Positions 45,832-55,008 of a stretch of 64,000 nt of DNA are shown here, one piece after another; positions within the stretch are counted from its first letter, which is position 1, and each line of letters starts with the position of its first letter. The position numbers were made by a program, and so were the translations under genes. The notes beneath the pieces were generated by a model that ran no database searches, had not been told where the DNA came from, and saw nothing but the letters and a program-made list of their open reading frames with translations. Source of the DNA: Flavobacterium pisciphilum. Its GTDB lineage: Bacteria; Bacteroidota; Bacteroidia; Flavobacteriales; Flavobacteriaceae. The stretch covers positions 3,348,001 through 3,412,000 of the forward strand of contig NZ_JAJJMO010000001.1 in NCBI RefSeq assembly GCF_020905345.1, given 5' to 3'.

Positions 45832-48330
45832 ATGAAGTTATTGTGTTTCTTAGCATTATTTTTCACGCTTTCTATACAAGCGCAATTCCAGATAAACGGA
45901 ATTGTAACAGAAAAAGCTACTAACAAACCACTTCCCTTTGCTACAATCGTTGCCGATGATGGGATGAATACCATCACTGATGTTGATGGAAAATTTATAT
46001 TGCAATCTACCTCTAGTATCGAGTATTTTACGGTTTCTTATATTGGTTATACTCCAGTTGTACTATATACTTCTACTAATAAAAAGTTTTATAAAGTTGG
46101 TTTAGTAGAATCTACAGCTGCTTTGAAAGAAGTTGTTATCTCAAACGAAAATCCTGCTCTTGCCATTATTAGGAAAACCATTGCGAGTAAGAATATAAAT
46201 AATCCACAAAAAAAGCTAACTAGTTTTGAGTATAAAGCATATAATAAATTAATTGTAACAGCTAATCCAGATTCTATAAATTCAAGGCTAGATTCTATCT
46301 TTGTTCAAGAAGCAATAGGAAGGAGATTTGTTAAAGTTGATTCGGCCAATTATAAATTCAAAGAGATTTCTAGTAAGCAACATTTGTTTCAGACAGAAAA
46401 AGTATCGCAATATCAATTTGGGAATAATAAACTAAAAGAAACTATTTTAGGGACGAAAATGGCAGGGTTTAAGCAGCCTATTTATGAAATTATTGCTTTT
46501 AATTTACAGTCTATTTCTATATATGATTCGAATTATGAACTTTTCGAAACAAAGTATAATAGCCCAATTGCCAAAGATGCTTTAAAAGATTACAACTACA
46601 AATTACTAGATACAGTTCTGATAAAAGGTAGAAAAACCTTTATGGTTTATTTTAAAAACCGAATGAAGAAATCGGAGTTAGGGTTAGAAGGACTGCTTTA
46701 TATAGATCAGGATAGTTATGCTATTGCAAAAGCAGTAATGCGGATTAAAGGCGTACTTGATATTAGTGGAACTCATGAGTTTGATTATATTCCAGAAGAG
46801 AAAATATGGTTTCCAAAGAGTACTTCTTTCAAAATTATAAAAGGTAAAAACGACGACGATATTAAGATTCTTGGTGGGACAATCCAGTTTGATGGAGATG
46901 CTGAGCAAGAAGATACACATAGAAAGAAAGGAGCTTCAGATTACACTTATTTAGAGTCAGAAAGCAACAATTTTGATGTGCATTATAATACACCAATAGA
47001 AATAAAAAATTCTTCTTTATATATTGAGATTAAAGATGATGCCATAAAGAAACCTGAAAGTTTTTGGAATAAGTATCGAAAAGATAGTTTGGATATACGC
47101 TCCCAGAAAACGTATATGTTACTAGATAGTATTTCCTTAAAGAAAAGGATTGAAAGCAAAATTAGATTTGGAAGAAAGATTATTAATGGGTATTTGCCAA
47201 TAAGCGTAGTTGATTTAGATTTAAGAAAATTATTCAGCTATAATAATTACGAAGGATTCCGATTTGGCTTAGGAGGTGTTACTAATGAACTTTTTTCAAA
47301 AAAATATAAGATTGGTGGTTATACTGGATATGGAACTAAAGATGGAGGTTTTAAGTATAATTTAGACTTGTCAACTCGAGTAGAGCGATTTTCAAATACA
47401 TGGGTAGGGGCATCCTATACTAACGATGTAAGAGAGATTGCAAGTACTGTTTTTGCTGTTGATAAAAGAGTGTTTAAATTGTATGATCCTCGACCTATCA
47501 ATATTAGTACATTTTATAAGTATGTTAGTTGGACTGGTTATTTGGCAACACGTATTGTACCGAAGACAGAAAGTATTTTTGAACTTTCGCGATCAGCCAT
47601 TGAGCCTAAATTTGATTACGCTTACAATCTAAACGGAAGACTGTATTCTAATTATGTTATGACTACAGCCATGCTTTCATTGGCTTGGAACCCTTTTAGT
47701 GATTATATGCAGACTCCAACAGGACGAATCGAAATTGAAAAGAGGTTTCCAAAGTTTACAATACAATACACACAATCGTTGCCCAAAGTAGCAGAAAATG
47801 ATTTTAATTTCTCCAAAATAGACTTTAAAACAGAATATGAGAAAAAATATTTGAACGGACAAAAAACGAGTTTGCTCTTGCAAGGAGGGTATGCAATGGG
47901 AGACGTGCCTATTACTCATTTGTATAATACCTCGCCGAATAATATCACCAAAGAAACAATGATTCAGAGGGTGACATTTGCTGGTAGAAACAGTTTTGAA
48001 ACGATGTTTTTTAATGAGTTCTTTTCAAGTGAATATGCGATTTTTCAAGTTAAGCATGGTTTTAACCGATTTAAAATAATTAAAAAAGTAAGACCATCGT
48101 TAGTGTTGGTTTCGCGTATGGCATGGGGTGATATGAAAAACCCAGAGCAACACGTTGGGATTGATTATAAAACATTAAATAAAGGTTTTTTTGAATCGGG
48201 TGTAGAAATTAACCAGATTTTCAGTGGTTTGGGATTAAGCGGGTTCTATCGTTATGGGCCTAACCAGTTGCCAAGATTCGAAGACAATATAGCTGTTAAG
48301 TTGAGCTTTGTACTTAATTTAGGTATCTAG
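45832..48330 (+). CDS. DUF5686 / carboxypeptidase-regulatory-like outer-membrane protein
   Basis: The 832-residue precursor has a signal peptide (residues 1-18), a carboxypeptidase-D regulatory-like domain (about 20-100; GIVTEKATNKPLPFATI, DVDGKFIL, YIGYTP) and a long beta-rich region matching DUF5686 with a C-terminal barrel-like part ending NIAVKLSFVLNLGI. Members sit in the outer membrane of Bacteroidota; their function is unknown. It is transcribed alone and closed by a strong bidirectional terminator. Confidence 0.9.
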   Translation: MKLLCFLALFFTLSIQAQFQINGIVTEKATNKPLPFATIVADDGMNTITDVDGKFILQSTSSIEYFTVSYIGYTPVVLYTSTNKKFYKVGLVESTAALKEVVISNENPALAIIRKTIASKNINNPQKKLTSFEYKAYNKLIVTANPDSINSRLDSIFVQEAIGRRFVKVDSANYKFKEISSKQHLFQTEKVSQYQFGNNKLKETILGTKMAGFKQPIYEIIAFNLQSISIYDSNYELFETKYNSPIAKDALKDYNYKLLDTVLIKGRKTFMVYFKNRMKKSELGLEGLLYIDQDSYAIAKAVMRIKGVLDISGTHEFDYIPEEKIWFPKSTSFKIIKGKNDDDIKILGGTIQFDGDAEQEDTHRKKGASDYTYLESESNNFDVHYNTPIEIKNSSLYIEIKDDAIKKPESFWNKYRKDSLDIRSQKTYMLLDSISLKKRIESKIRFGRKIINGYLPISVVDLDLRKLFSYNNYEGFRFGLGGVTNELFSKKYKIGGYTGYGTKDGGFKYNLDLSTRVERFSNTWVGASYTNDVREIASTVFAVDKRVFKLYDPRPINISTFYKYVSWTGYLATRIVPKTESIFELSRSAIEPKFDYAYNLNGRLYSNYVMTTAMLSLAWNPFSDYMQTPTGRIEIEKRFPKFTIQYTQSLPKVAENDFNFSKIDFKTEYEKKYLNGQKTSLLLQGGYAMGDVPITHLYNTSPNNITKETMIQRVTFAGRNSFETMFFNEFFSSEYAIFQVKHGFNRFKIIKKVRPSLVLVSRMAWGDMKNPEQHVGIDYKTLNKGFFESGVEINQIFSGLGLSGFYRYGPNQLPRFEDNIAVKLSFVLNLGI

Positions 48331-48333
48331 ATA

Positions 48334-48367
48334 AAAAAAATCCCATTCAACTGAATGGGATTTTTTT
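48334..48367. terminator. Bidirectional terminator between convergent genes
   Basis: A 16-bp stem (48334-48349 with 48352-48367; core TCCCATTCA) has only a 2-base spacer, so the top pairs open into a small loop. A and T runs flank both sides. It ends the DUF5686 gene and the minus-strand antiporter operon. Confidence 0.9.
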
Positions 48368-48372
48368 ATCTA

Positions 48373-50643
48373 TTAGGGTTTAAGAATTAAAACGGATGGT
48401 GTATTATTAAGCCATGTGCTTTGAGATTCGATTAGTTTTTTCCAACTGTCTAAACTAATAATCATTAAATCCTGACTCTCTAAAAACTCTTTTTTAATAG
48501 TTCGATCATGCATTAGCATAATATGATTGGGTGCTATTTGTTCAATAGATCGGATAGATTCCTGCATATCACGGGTATTCTTTAATTCACCACTTGCATC
48601 CAAAATGGTAATTTGTGAGCCATTATTATTAATTAATTTTTTAGCATATTCAATAAGAAAAGCATCTTCTTTGCTGAAAATAGGCATGAAAACCTGATTT
48701 ATTTCCTCTAGTTCCTTATTTATAAAAATTCCGACAGGCATTTTACTCTTAGTGATAACATGCCTTGTTCTTTCGTCAAAAGGAGAGTTTTCGAACAAAC
48801 CTTCCTTTCCTGTGAATTTATCGATTAAACGGTCTGGATTTACTATTCTAGTTGTGAATCCAAGTATCTTACCTAATAAAGTTCCTTCAAAAATAGATTG
48901 TCCTAAACTAACCAATAATAAATCGTATTCGCCTTGATTTGCTGTTTCGGTTATATCGGCATCAATATCATTAGATAATTTAAAAAGACTAATCATATTT
49001 TGATTTAAGTTTTCAGATTCAGAAATGATAGGCAAAAGCATTTCTCTTTCATGATCTTTCACTTCAAATGGATGTAACTCTGAGCTTAATGATAAATGTA
49101 ATGCGGTTACAATAGTGTTGTCTGGTTGTTTTTTAGTTAAGCTATTTGCAATTCGTAATAGTGTTTTTCCTTTCTCAGGAGTCTCAAACGAAAATAAGAT
49201 TTTGTATTTGCTTTTGTTGCCTATTTCTTCTGGAATAATAGTTTTTTTCTCTTTAAAAATAAAATTGATAAAATCTAAAGCGGGTCCAGTCATAAAGGTG
49301 GTAACTAATGCCATAATCACCATCATGGTAAAAATCTCAGTAGATAAAACACCTAAATCATATCCTATGTTTAAAACAACCAACTCCATTAAACCACGGG
49401 TATTCATTAAAGCTCCGATGGCCAAACTATCTTTCCAGCTTTGCCCCATGAATTTGGCAGCAAACGCACTTCCGAAGAATTTTCCAACTACTGCTACTGC
49501 AATAATTACTCCAGTAACTTTCCATAAATAAGGGTCGTTCAGTAAGCCTATTTGAGTACGTAATCCTGTAAAAACGAAGAATAAAGGAAGTAAAAGTATA
49601 ACAGATACATCTTCTACTTTTTCGATAAAAATATTACGGAATTTATGGTTTTGAGGCATAATAGCTCCTGCTAAAAAAGCACCAAACAAAGCATGAATTC
49701 CTATTAGTTCAGATGCATAAGAAGAAAATAAAAGCGTCAAAAAGAAAATAGCAACAACAGGTTTGTTTAAGCTTTCACGTGTTGAGTTTAAGTCACCTAC
49801 ACGTTTTAAAAACGGGCGTACTATTTTAAGCATTACAATTACGTACACTATGGCTAATCCAATTACGTATAATGAGCTAGTAAAAGAACCTGCTTTTACA
49901 ATAGCAATAACTACAGCTAGAATACACCAAGCGGTAATGTCATCGGCAGCAGCACAAGTTATGGCAATGGTTCCGAGTTTGGTTTTTTGTAAACCTCGTT
50001 CTTGAACGATTCTGGCTAAAACAGGGAATGCTGTAATACTCATGGCAATACCCATAAATAGTCCGAAAGAAGAAAATTCAACTCCAATAGGAGCAAAAGT
50101 ATGATAAATGAAATAGGCTAAAGTTAGACCTAAAGCAAATGGAATTACGATACTAGCATGACTAATTACAACAGATTCATGCGCTTTATTTTTAAGTACT
50201 TTTAAGTCTAGTTCCATACCAATTACGAACATAAAAAGTATTAAACCAATTTGGCTTAAAAACTGTAAATTTCCTAAAGACTCTTGTGGAAACAAAGTAG
50301 ATGAAAATTCAGGAAAGTACATTCCGATAAGGGATGGTCCTAAAACAATACCAGCAACCATTTCTCCAATTACTGATGGTTGACCAATTTTTCTAAAAAC
50401 CCATCCAAAGAAGCGAGCTACCAAAATAATCGTAATAATTTGGGCAAGTAATATAGCAAGCGGATGTTGTAGGTTTTCTACCATTGCCGTAAGGAAATCA
50501 TTCCAATGGCTACTCTGAGTTTTTTTCTCAACGATTTCTCTTCCTATTTCTAATGCTTTTCCTTTTGAGATTACCAAATAAATTAAAGCAGAAAATCCAC
50601 CAATAATTATGAGATAAAATAATGAGTTTTTGATGTTCTTCAT
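48373..50643 (-). CDS. CPA2-type cation:proton antiporter (copy 1)
   Basis: The 756-residue protein has an N-terminal anchor helix (about 10-25), a Kef/NhaA-like exchanger domain of about twelve helices (GPSLIGMYFPEF, GMELDLKVLKNKAHESVVISH, TCAAADDITAWC with the ion-binding Asp pair, GAIMPQNHKFR, MNTRGLMELVVLNIGYDLG) and a cytoplasmic region of about 270 residues with two Usp-like halves (SKYKILFSFETPEKGKTLLRIA). It exchanges Na+ or K+ for H+. It is very similar in every segment to the 756-residue copy at 52541-54811. It is last in the operon, 113 bases after the response regulator. Confidence 0.92.
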   Translation of the reverse strand: MKNIKNSLFYLIIIGGFSALIYLVISKGKALEIGREIVEKKTQSSHWNDFLTAMVENLQHPLAILLAQIITIILVARFFGWVFRKIGQPSVIGEMVAGIVLGPSLIGMYFPEFSSTLFPQESLGNLQFLSQIGLILFMFVIGMELDLKVLKNKAHESVVISHASIVIPFALGLTLAYFIYHTFAPIGVEFSSFGLFMGIAMSITAFPVLARIVQERGLQKTKLGTIAITCAAADDITAWCILAVVIAIVKAGSFTSSLYVIGLAIVYVIVMLKIVRPFLKRVGDLNSTRESLNKPVVAIFFLTLLFSSYASELIGIHALFGAFLAGAIMPQNHKFRNIFIEKVEDVSVILLLPLFFVFTGLRTQIGLLNDPYLWKVTGVIIAVAVVGKFFGSAFAAKFMGQSWKDSLAIGALMNTRGLMELVVLNIGYDLGVLSTEIFTMMVIMALVTTFMTGPALDFINFIFKEKKTIIPEEIGNKSKYKILFSFETPEKGKTLLRIANSLTKKQPDNTIVTALHLSLSSELHPFEVKDHEREMLLPIISESENLNQNMISLFKLSNDIDADITETANQGEYDLLLVSLGQSIFEGTLLGKILGFTTRIVNPDRLIDKFTGKEGLFENSPFDERTRHVITKSKMPVGIFINKELEEINQVFMPIFSKEDAFLIEYAKKLINNNGSQITILDASGELKNTRDMQESIRSIEQIAPNHIMLMHDRTIKKEFLESQDLMIISLDSWKKLIESQSTWLNNTPSVLILKP

Positions 50644-50756
50644 ATCACGTCATTTTTGAATTATTGTGTAAAGATGAGAAGTGACCCTTAAGTAAAAAAG
50701 AAAATCGAAAGCTAATTCTTATTAGATGTAATAAGATGGGGAAATTTTGTAATAAG

Positions 50757-51476
50757 TTATATTTTTACTTTAAGCAAAAAATCAGATCGGTAGGTTTCGC
50801 TTAAAGAAAGGGTAATGTTTTTTCCGTTTTTTCTTTGATGGTGTAGTACAATTTCATTGTGATTGAAAAACTGAATCGCACTCATCGCAATGATTTCCTT
50901 TTTGTTTACCCTACAAAAATGAGCATCAGGCAATTGTTTTAAAAGTGTACCGAAGTTAATGTTTTTTAAAGTAAGTAAGCTCCCATCTGTAAGAAGTACA
51001 GTTTTGTCACGACTATCAGTTATAGCAGTTTCTATGTATTGAATTTGGCTAAAATACAATAAGGTTTTGCCTTTGTCTGTATTTAAATGCATGAAGTTTT
51101 TGACTGCTTCGGGTTTGTTGTATTGCTCAAGTGCTTTGGAAATAGCTTTTTGTAAACGCTCTAGTTTTACAGGTTTTGTAATGTAATCTACAGCATCAAT
51201 ATTAAAAGCTTCAGCAGCATATTCTTTGTAAGCAGTACAAAAAATAACTAATTTACCCTCTAGTAAACGGGCTAGATTCAGTCCGTCAATTCCAGGCATT
51301 TCGATATCAGATATTAATAAATCGAATTCTAAATTTGGAATTTCAGACAATAATTTTTCAGGATTATTAAAAGCTTTTACAATCTCTAATGCTGGAATTT
51401 GCTCGCATAACATTTTTAGATAAGTTAATCCAGGTAACTCATCATCCAGTAGTAAGCATTTGAGTTTTGTATTCAA
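50757..51476 (-). CDS. LytTR-family response regulator
   Basis: The 239-residue protein has a receiver domain (Asp11-Asp12 in LLDDE, phospho-acceptor Asp57 in LISDIEMPGIDG, Lys in YITKPVKLERL) and a C-terminal LytTR DNA-binding domain (SLLTLKNINFGTLLKQLPDAHFCRVNKKEII). It overlaps the kinase gene by 35 bases. As part of the antiporter operon it may control ion transport or efflux (inference). Confidence 0.93.
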   Translation of the reverse strand: MNTKLKCLLLDDELPGLTYLKMLCEQIPALEIVKAFNNPEKLLSEIPNLEFDLLISDIEMPGIDGLNLARLLEGKLVIFCTAYKEYAAEAFNIDAVDYITKPVKLERLQKAISKALEQYNKPEAVKNFMHLNTDKGKTLLYFSQIQYIETAITDSRDKTVLLTDGSLLTLKNINFGTLLKQLPDAHFCRVNKKEIIAMSAIQFFNHNEIVLHHQRKNGKNITLSLSETYRSDFLLKVKI

Positions 51477-52203
51477 GTAGATTAATTTTTAAATGAGCAA
51501 TGTAAGTATCGTTCTCTACAAATTTATCAAGTTTGAATTGATTTTTGTAGATAATTTTTAATCGTTGTTCTAATGTGGCATTTCCAATACCGCTTCGTTC
51601 TTTCTTTAAAACCTTTTTGTCTGAGATTTTATTAGATACAGTTAGAGAAAAATGATTGTCTTTAAGTTCAAATATTACCGAAATAAAAGCATCTGCATTT
51701 TGGATATCAGCATGTTTAAATGCATTTTCAATTAAATCGATAGAAATTAAAGGAGCAAGTAAGGGTTGCTCGTATAGTTTTTCATCTTCTCCAATAATCG
51801 TCTTGACCTTTAATTCAAAAAGCGGACTAATTTTAATTTTGTTAATTTCAATTAAATTCAATGCAAATTCAATTTCTTCTTTTGGAGTTACCAACTTTTT
51901 TTTGCTTTCGTAAAGGATGTAATCAAGTACATTGGCCAATTTGTCTAAAGCAAAATAAGTTTGATAAGCATGCGATTGAATCGAATTAAGGATATTCTTG
52001 AAAAGATGTGGGTTAAGTTTAGATTCTAATGTTTCTAATTGTAGATCATTTACTTTCATCTCTAGCAAGTAAAAATTCTTTTCGGCTATTTCCTTGGCTT
52101 TTCTAGATTGAACCAACTGATAAACGATATAGCCAATCAAGGCTACTAGCAATAGAATTATTGCTAGTAGAAGATTAGTTATAGTAGTAGTACTTGTTTG
52201 CAT
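51442..52203 (-). CDS. LytS-type sensor histidine kinase
   Basis: From the ATG at 52203 (chosen because the frame upstream overlaps the SMR gene end at 52208) the protein has 253 residues: one membrane helix (about 9-32), a short linker, a His_kinase domain with phospho-His66 in KLNPHLFKN, and an HATPase-like end (LIENAFKHADI, GIGNATLEQRL). With a single helix and almost no external domain, it probably senses membrane state or a partner protein. Its 3' end overlaps the response regulator start by 35 bases. Confidence 0.9.
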   Translation of the reverse strand: MQTSTTTITNLLLAIILLLVALIGYIVYQLVQSRKAKEIAEKNFYLLEMKVNDLQLETLESKLNPHLFKNILNSIQSHAYQTYFALDKLANVLDYILYESKKKLVTPKEEIEFALNLIEINKIKISPLFELKVKTIIGEDEKLYEQPLLAPLISIDLIENAFKHADIQNADAFISVIFELKDNHFSLTVSNKISDKKVLKKERSGIGNATLEQRLKIIYKNQFKLDKFVENDTYIAHLKINLLEYKTQMLTTG

Positions 52204-52207
52204 GTTA

Positions 52208-52537
52208 TTAATGGCTAGAAACAAATTTTAGCCCAATAATTGAAGCTATTAAAGTTGTTAAGAAAAATATTCTCCAAAATGTTGCTGGTTCTTTAAAAAT
52301 AAGGATTCCAACCAAAACAGTTCCTACAGCTCCAATCCCAGTCCAAACGGCATAGGCGGTTCCTATAGGTAAAACTTGAGTTGCCTTGTATAATAAAAGC
52401 ATGCTTATTGTAAGGCATACAAAAAATCCAATCATCCAGTAGGTGGCTACCATTCCAGATGATTCTTTGGCTTTGCCAAGACAAGAGGCAAAACCTACTT
52501 CAAATAGACCAGCTATTACGAGTAAAATCCAATTCAT
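52208..52537 (-). CDS. SMR-family exporter, SugE/Gdx-like
   Basis: The 109-residue protein has four membrane helices and the SugE/Gdx pattern: WILLVIAGLFEVGFASCLGK with the essential Glu13, then PIGTAYAVWTGIGAVGTVLVG and the end IIGLKFVSSH. Gdx proteins export guanidinium in exchange for protons, whereas EmrE-type members export drugs; the GTAYAVWTGIGAVGT stretch favours Gdx. It sits 3 bases after the antiporter gene at 52541 and 4 before the kinase start, inside the antiporter operon. Confidence 0.9.
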   Translation of the reverse strand: MNWILLVIAGLFEVGFASCLGKAKESSGMVATYWMIGFFVCLTISMLLLYKATQVLPIGTAYAVWTGIGAVGTVLVGILIFKEPATFWRIFFLTTLIASIIGLKFVSSH

Positions 52538-52540
52538 TTT

Positions 52541-54811
52541 TTAAGGTTTAATAATTAATACAGAAGGCACATTGCTTAACCAAGTGCTTCTAGAGTCGAC
52601 TAATGCTTTCCAGCTTTCAAGGCTAATGATCATTAGGTCTTGTTTGTCTAAAAACTCTTTTTTGATGATACGATCGTTCATCATTGATATGTTTTTAGGG
52701 AATTTTTGCTCCAAGGTAGTAATAGCACTCTTGATTACAAAATTGGTCTCAATGTTTCCATTCACATCTAGAATCATAATGTGTGAATTGTTGTTAAAGA
52801 TTAGTTTCTGTGCGTAGTCAATCAAGAACATATCTTCGATGCTAAATATTGGTATAAAAACCTGATTTACATTTTGTAATTCTTTGTCGATTAATATTCC
52901 TAAAGGCATTTTTGTTTTAGAAACGATTTGTCGCGTTCTTTCGTCAAAAGGAGAATTTTGAAACAAGCCTTCCTTACCAATAAATTTATCAATCAATCGG
53001 TCAGGGTTAATAATTCGAGTTGTAAACCCAATTACCTTTCCTAATAGCGTTCCTTCAAAAATAGATTGTCCTAACCCTACTAATAATAAGTCGTAATCTC
53101 CTTGATTGGCAATGTCAGCAATATCAGTTTCGATATCAATAGTTGCTTTAAAGATAGTTGTGATTTCTTGCTTAAGAATATTAGATTCCTCAATAATAGG
53201 ATTGAAGCTGTTCTTTTCTTTATCTTCAATGTTGAAAGCGTGCATCTCATCGCTTAGGGATAAGTGCATGGCGGTAACCTCAGAAGTGTTTTGTTGTTTT
53301 TTTACTAGACTATGGGCTAATCGTAAAAGTGATTTCCCTTTTTCATTGTTTCCAAATGAAATTAAGATTCGATATTTGTTATTTGTAGATGGCTCTTCGA
53401 GAGCAGGAACTTCTTTGCTCTTAAATACGTAGTCAATTAAATCTAATGCTGGCCCGGTCATAAAGGTAGTTACTAAAGCCATAATTACCATCATTGTAAA
53501 TACTTCGGGTGTTAAAACTTTAAGTTCTAATCCAATATTTAATACAACCAATTCCATTAATCCTCTGGTATTCATTAAAGCACCAATGGTTAAACTATCT
53601 TTCCAACTTTGTCCTACGAATTTAGCTGCTAATGCGCTTCCAAAAAATTTACCAACAACTGCCACCAAAATAATCATCCCGGTCACAGTCCATAAATAGG
53701 GGTCATTAATAAGTCCGATTTCAGTTTTTAATCCAGTAAAAACAAAGAATAGAGGAAGTAATAAAATCACAGATACATCTTCGACTTTCTCGATAAACAT
53801 CGTTCGGAATTTAGGAACATCAGGCATGATTGCACCAGTCATAAAAGCTCCAAAAAGGGCATGGATACCAATAACTTCAGTCGCGTATGAGGAAACAATA
53901 AGGGTAAGTACAAAAATGGCAACAACAGGTTTGTCAATGCTAGATTTGGTTCCGTATAAATCACCTATCCTTTTTAAGAACGGTTTTACGATGTACAACA
54001 TTGCTAGGACATAAATGACGGCTAAAAAAATGATGTATATTGAACTGACAAAAGAGCCCGCTTTTACAATGGCAATAACTACAGCAAGTAAACACCAAGC
54101 GGTGATATCATCTGCGGCGGCACAAGTAATAACAATGGTACCTAATTTAGTTTTATGAATGCCTCGTTCCTGAACAATTCGGGCTAAAACAGGAAATGCA
54201 GTTATACTCATGGCGATACCCATAAATAAACTAAATGATAAGAATTTTACACCTTCAGGAGCAAATCGGTTATATACAAAATAAGCGAGTCCAATACCTA
54301 AAGCAAATGGAATTACGATACTGGCATGACTTATTACAACAGCTTCATTTGCTTTGTTTTTCAATGCTTTTAAATCAAGTTCCATTCCAATAACAAACAT
54401 GAAAAGAATCAACCCAATCTGACTTAAAAATTTCAAATTACCTAATGATTCAACTGGAAATAGAGCCATGGAAAATTCAGGGAAATATAATCCTAATAAG
54501 GAAGGGCCAAGAACAATACCAGCAATAATTTCACCAATTACTGATGGCTGACCTATGCGTTTGAAGAGCCACCCAAAAAAACGGGCTACAAAAATGATTG
54601 TTATTATCTGGGCTAACAAAATTGCAAGTGGGTCTTGAAAGTTTGATTGCATTGAAGCAATAAAATCATACCATGAACCTTTTCCAGATCCTAAAACTTC
54701 TATTGTTTTATTTGCTTCTAAGTATTTTCCTTTAGTGATAATCCAGTATATTAAAGCTGTAAAACCTCCAGTTACTCCTATATAAAACAACGCGTTTTTG
54801 TAGTTTTTCAT
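52541..54811 (-). CDS. CPA2-type cation:proton antiporter (copy 2)
   Basis: The 756-residue protein repeats the design of the copy at 48373-50643: an N-terminal anchor helix, the exchanger domain (GPSLLGLYFPEF, GMELDLKALKNKANEAVVISH, TCAAADDITAWC, GAIMPDVPKFR, MNTRGLMELVVLNIGLELK) and a two-part Usp-like C-terminal region. Identical length and near-identical segment order show a duplication, though many positions differ, so it is not recent. It is first in the operon antiporter-SMR-kinase-regulator-antiporter. Confidence 0.92.
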   Translation of the reverse strand: MKNYKNALFYIGVTGGFTALIYWIITKGKYLEANKTIEVLGSGKGSWYDFIASMQSNFQDPLAILLAQIITIIFVARFFGWLFKRIGQPSVIGEIIAGIVLGPSLLGLYFPEFSMALFPVESLGNLKFLSQIGLILFMFVIGMELDLKALKNKANEAVVISHASIVIPFALGIGLAYFVYNRFAPEGVKFLSFSLFMGIAMSITAFPVLARIVQERGIHKTKLGTIVITCAAADDITAWCLLAVVIAIVKAGSFVSSIYIIFLAVIYVLAMLYIVKPFLKRIGDLYGTKSSIDKPVVAIFVLTLIVSSYATEVIGIHALFGAFMTGAIMPDVPKFRTMFIEKVEDVSVILLLPLFFVFTGLKTEIGLINDPYLWTVTGMIILVAVVGKFFGSALAAKFVGQSWKDSLTIGALMNTRGLMELVVLNIGLELKVLTPEVFTMMVIMALVTTFMTGPALDLIDYVFKSKEVPALEEPSTNNKYRILISFGNNEKGKSLLRLAHSLVKKQQNTSEVTAMHLSLSDEMHAFNIEDKEKNSFNPIIEESNILKQEITTIFKATIDIETDIADIANQGDYDLLLVGLGQSIFEGTLLGKVIGFTTRIINPDRLIDKFIGKEGLFQNSPFDERTRQIVSKTKMPLGILIDKELQNVNQVFIPIFSIEDMFLIDYAQKLIFNNNSHIMILDVNGNIETNFVIKSAITTLEQKFPKNISMMNDRIIKKEFLDKQDLMIISLESWKALVDSRSTWLSNVPSVLIIKP

Positions 54812-54981
54812 CCTGTATTTTAAATAATGTAATTATTTTCTCAAAAATAATACAAATATCAGAAAAGGGAGCTAAGAAATAGCATCAATTTTAATTAACT
54901 TATTGTAAAAAATTAACGGTAATTTATAGATCTAACAACATAAAAGTTTAACCAAAATTTATCCTTTCCTGTGTTTTTCAT

Positions 54982-54989
54982 TACATTTG
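54982..54989 (+). promoter_or_regulatory. -7 promoter element of the MMPL exporter gene
   Basis: TACATTTG matches TAnnTTTG, 19 bases before the ATG at 55009. No TTG in the ideal -33 position. Confidence 0.5.
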
Positions 54990-55008
54990 CAACCATTTTA
55001 ATACTTTT

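Noticed and set aside
52208..55008. A guanidine riboswitch controlling the Gdx-like exporter
   Set aside because: The exporter gene is internal to the operon with a 3-base gap, and the leader at 54812-55008 shows no ACGR-type conserved loops.
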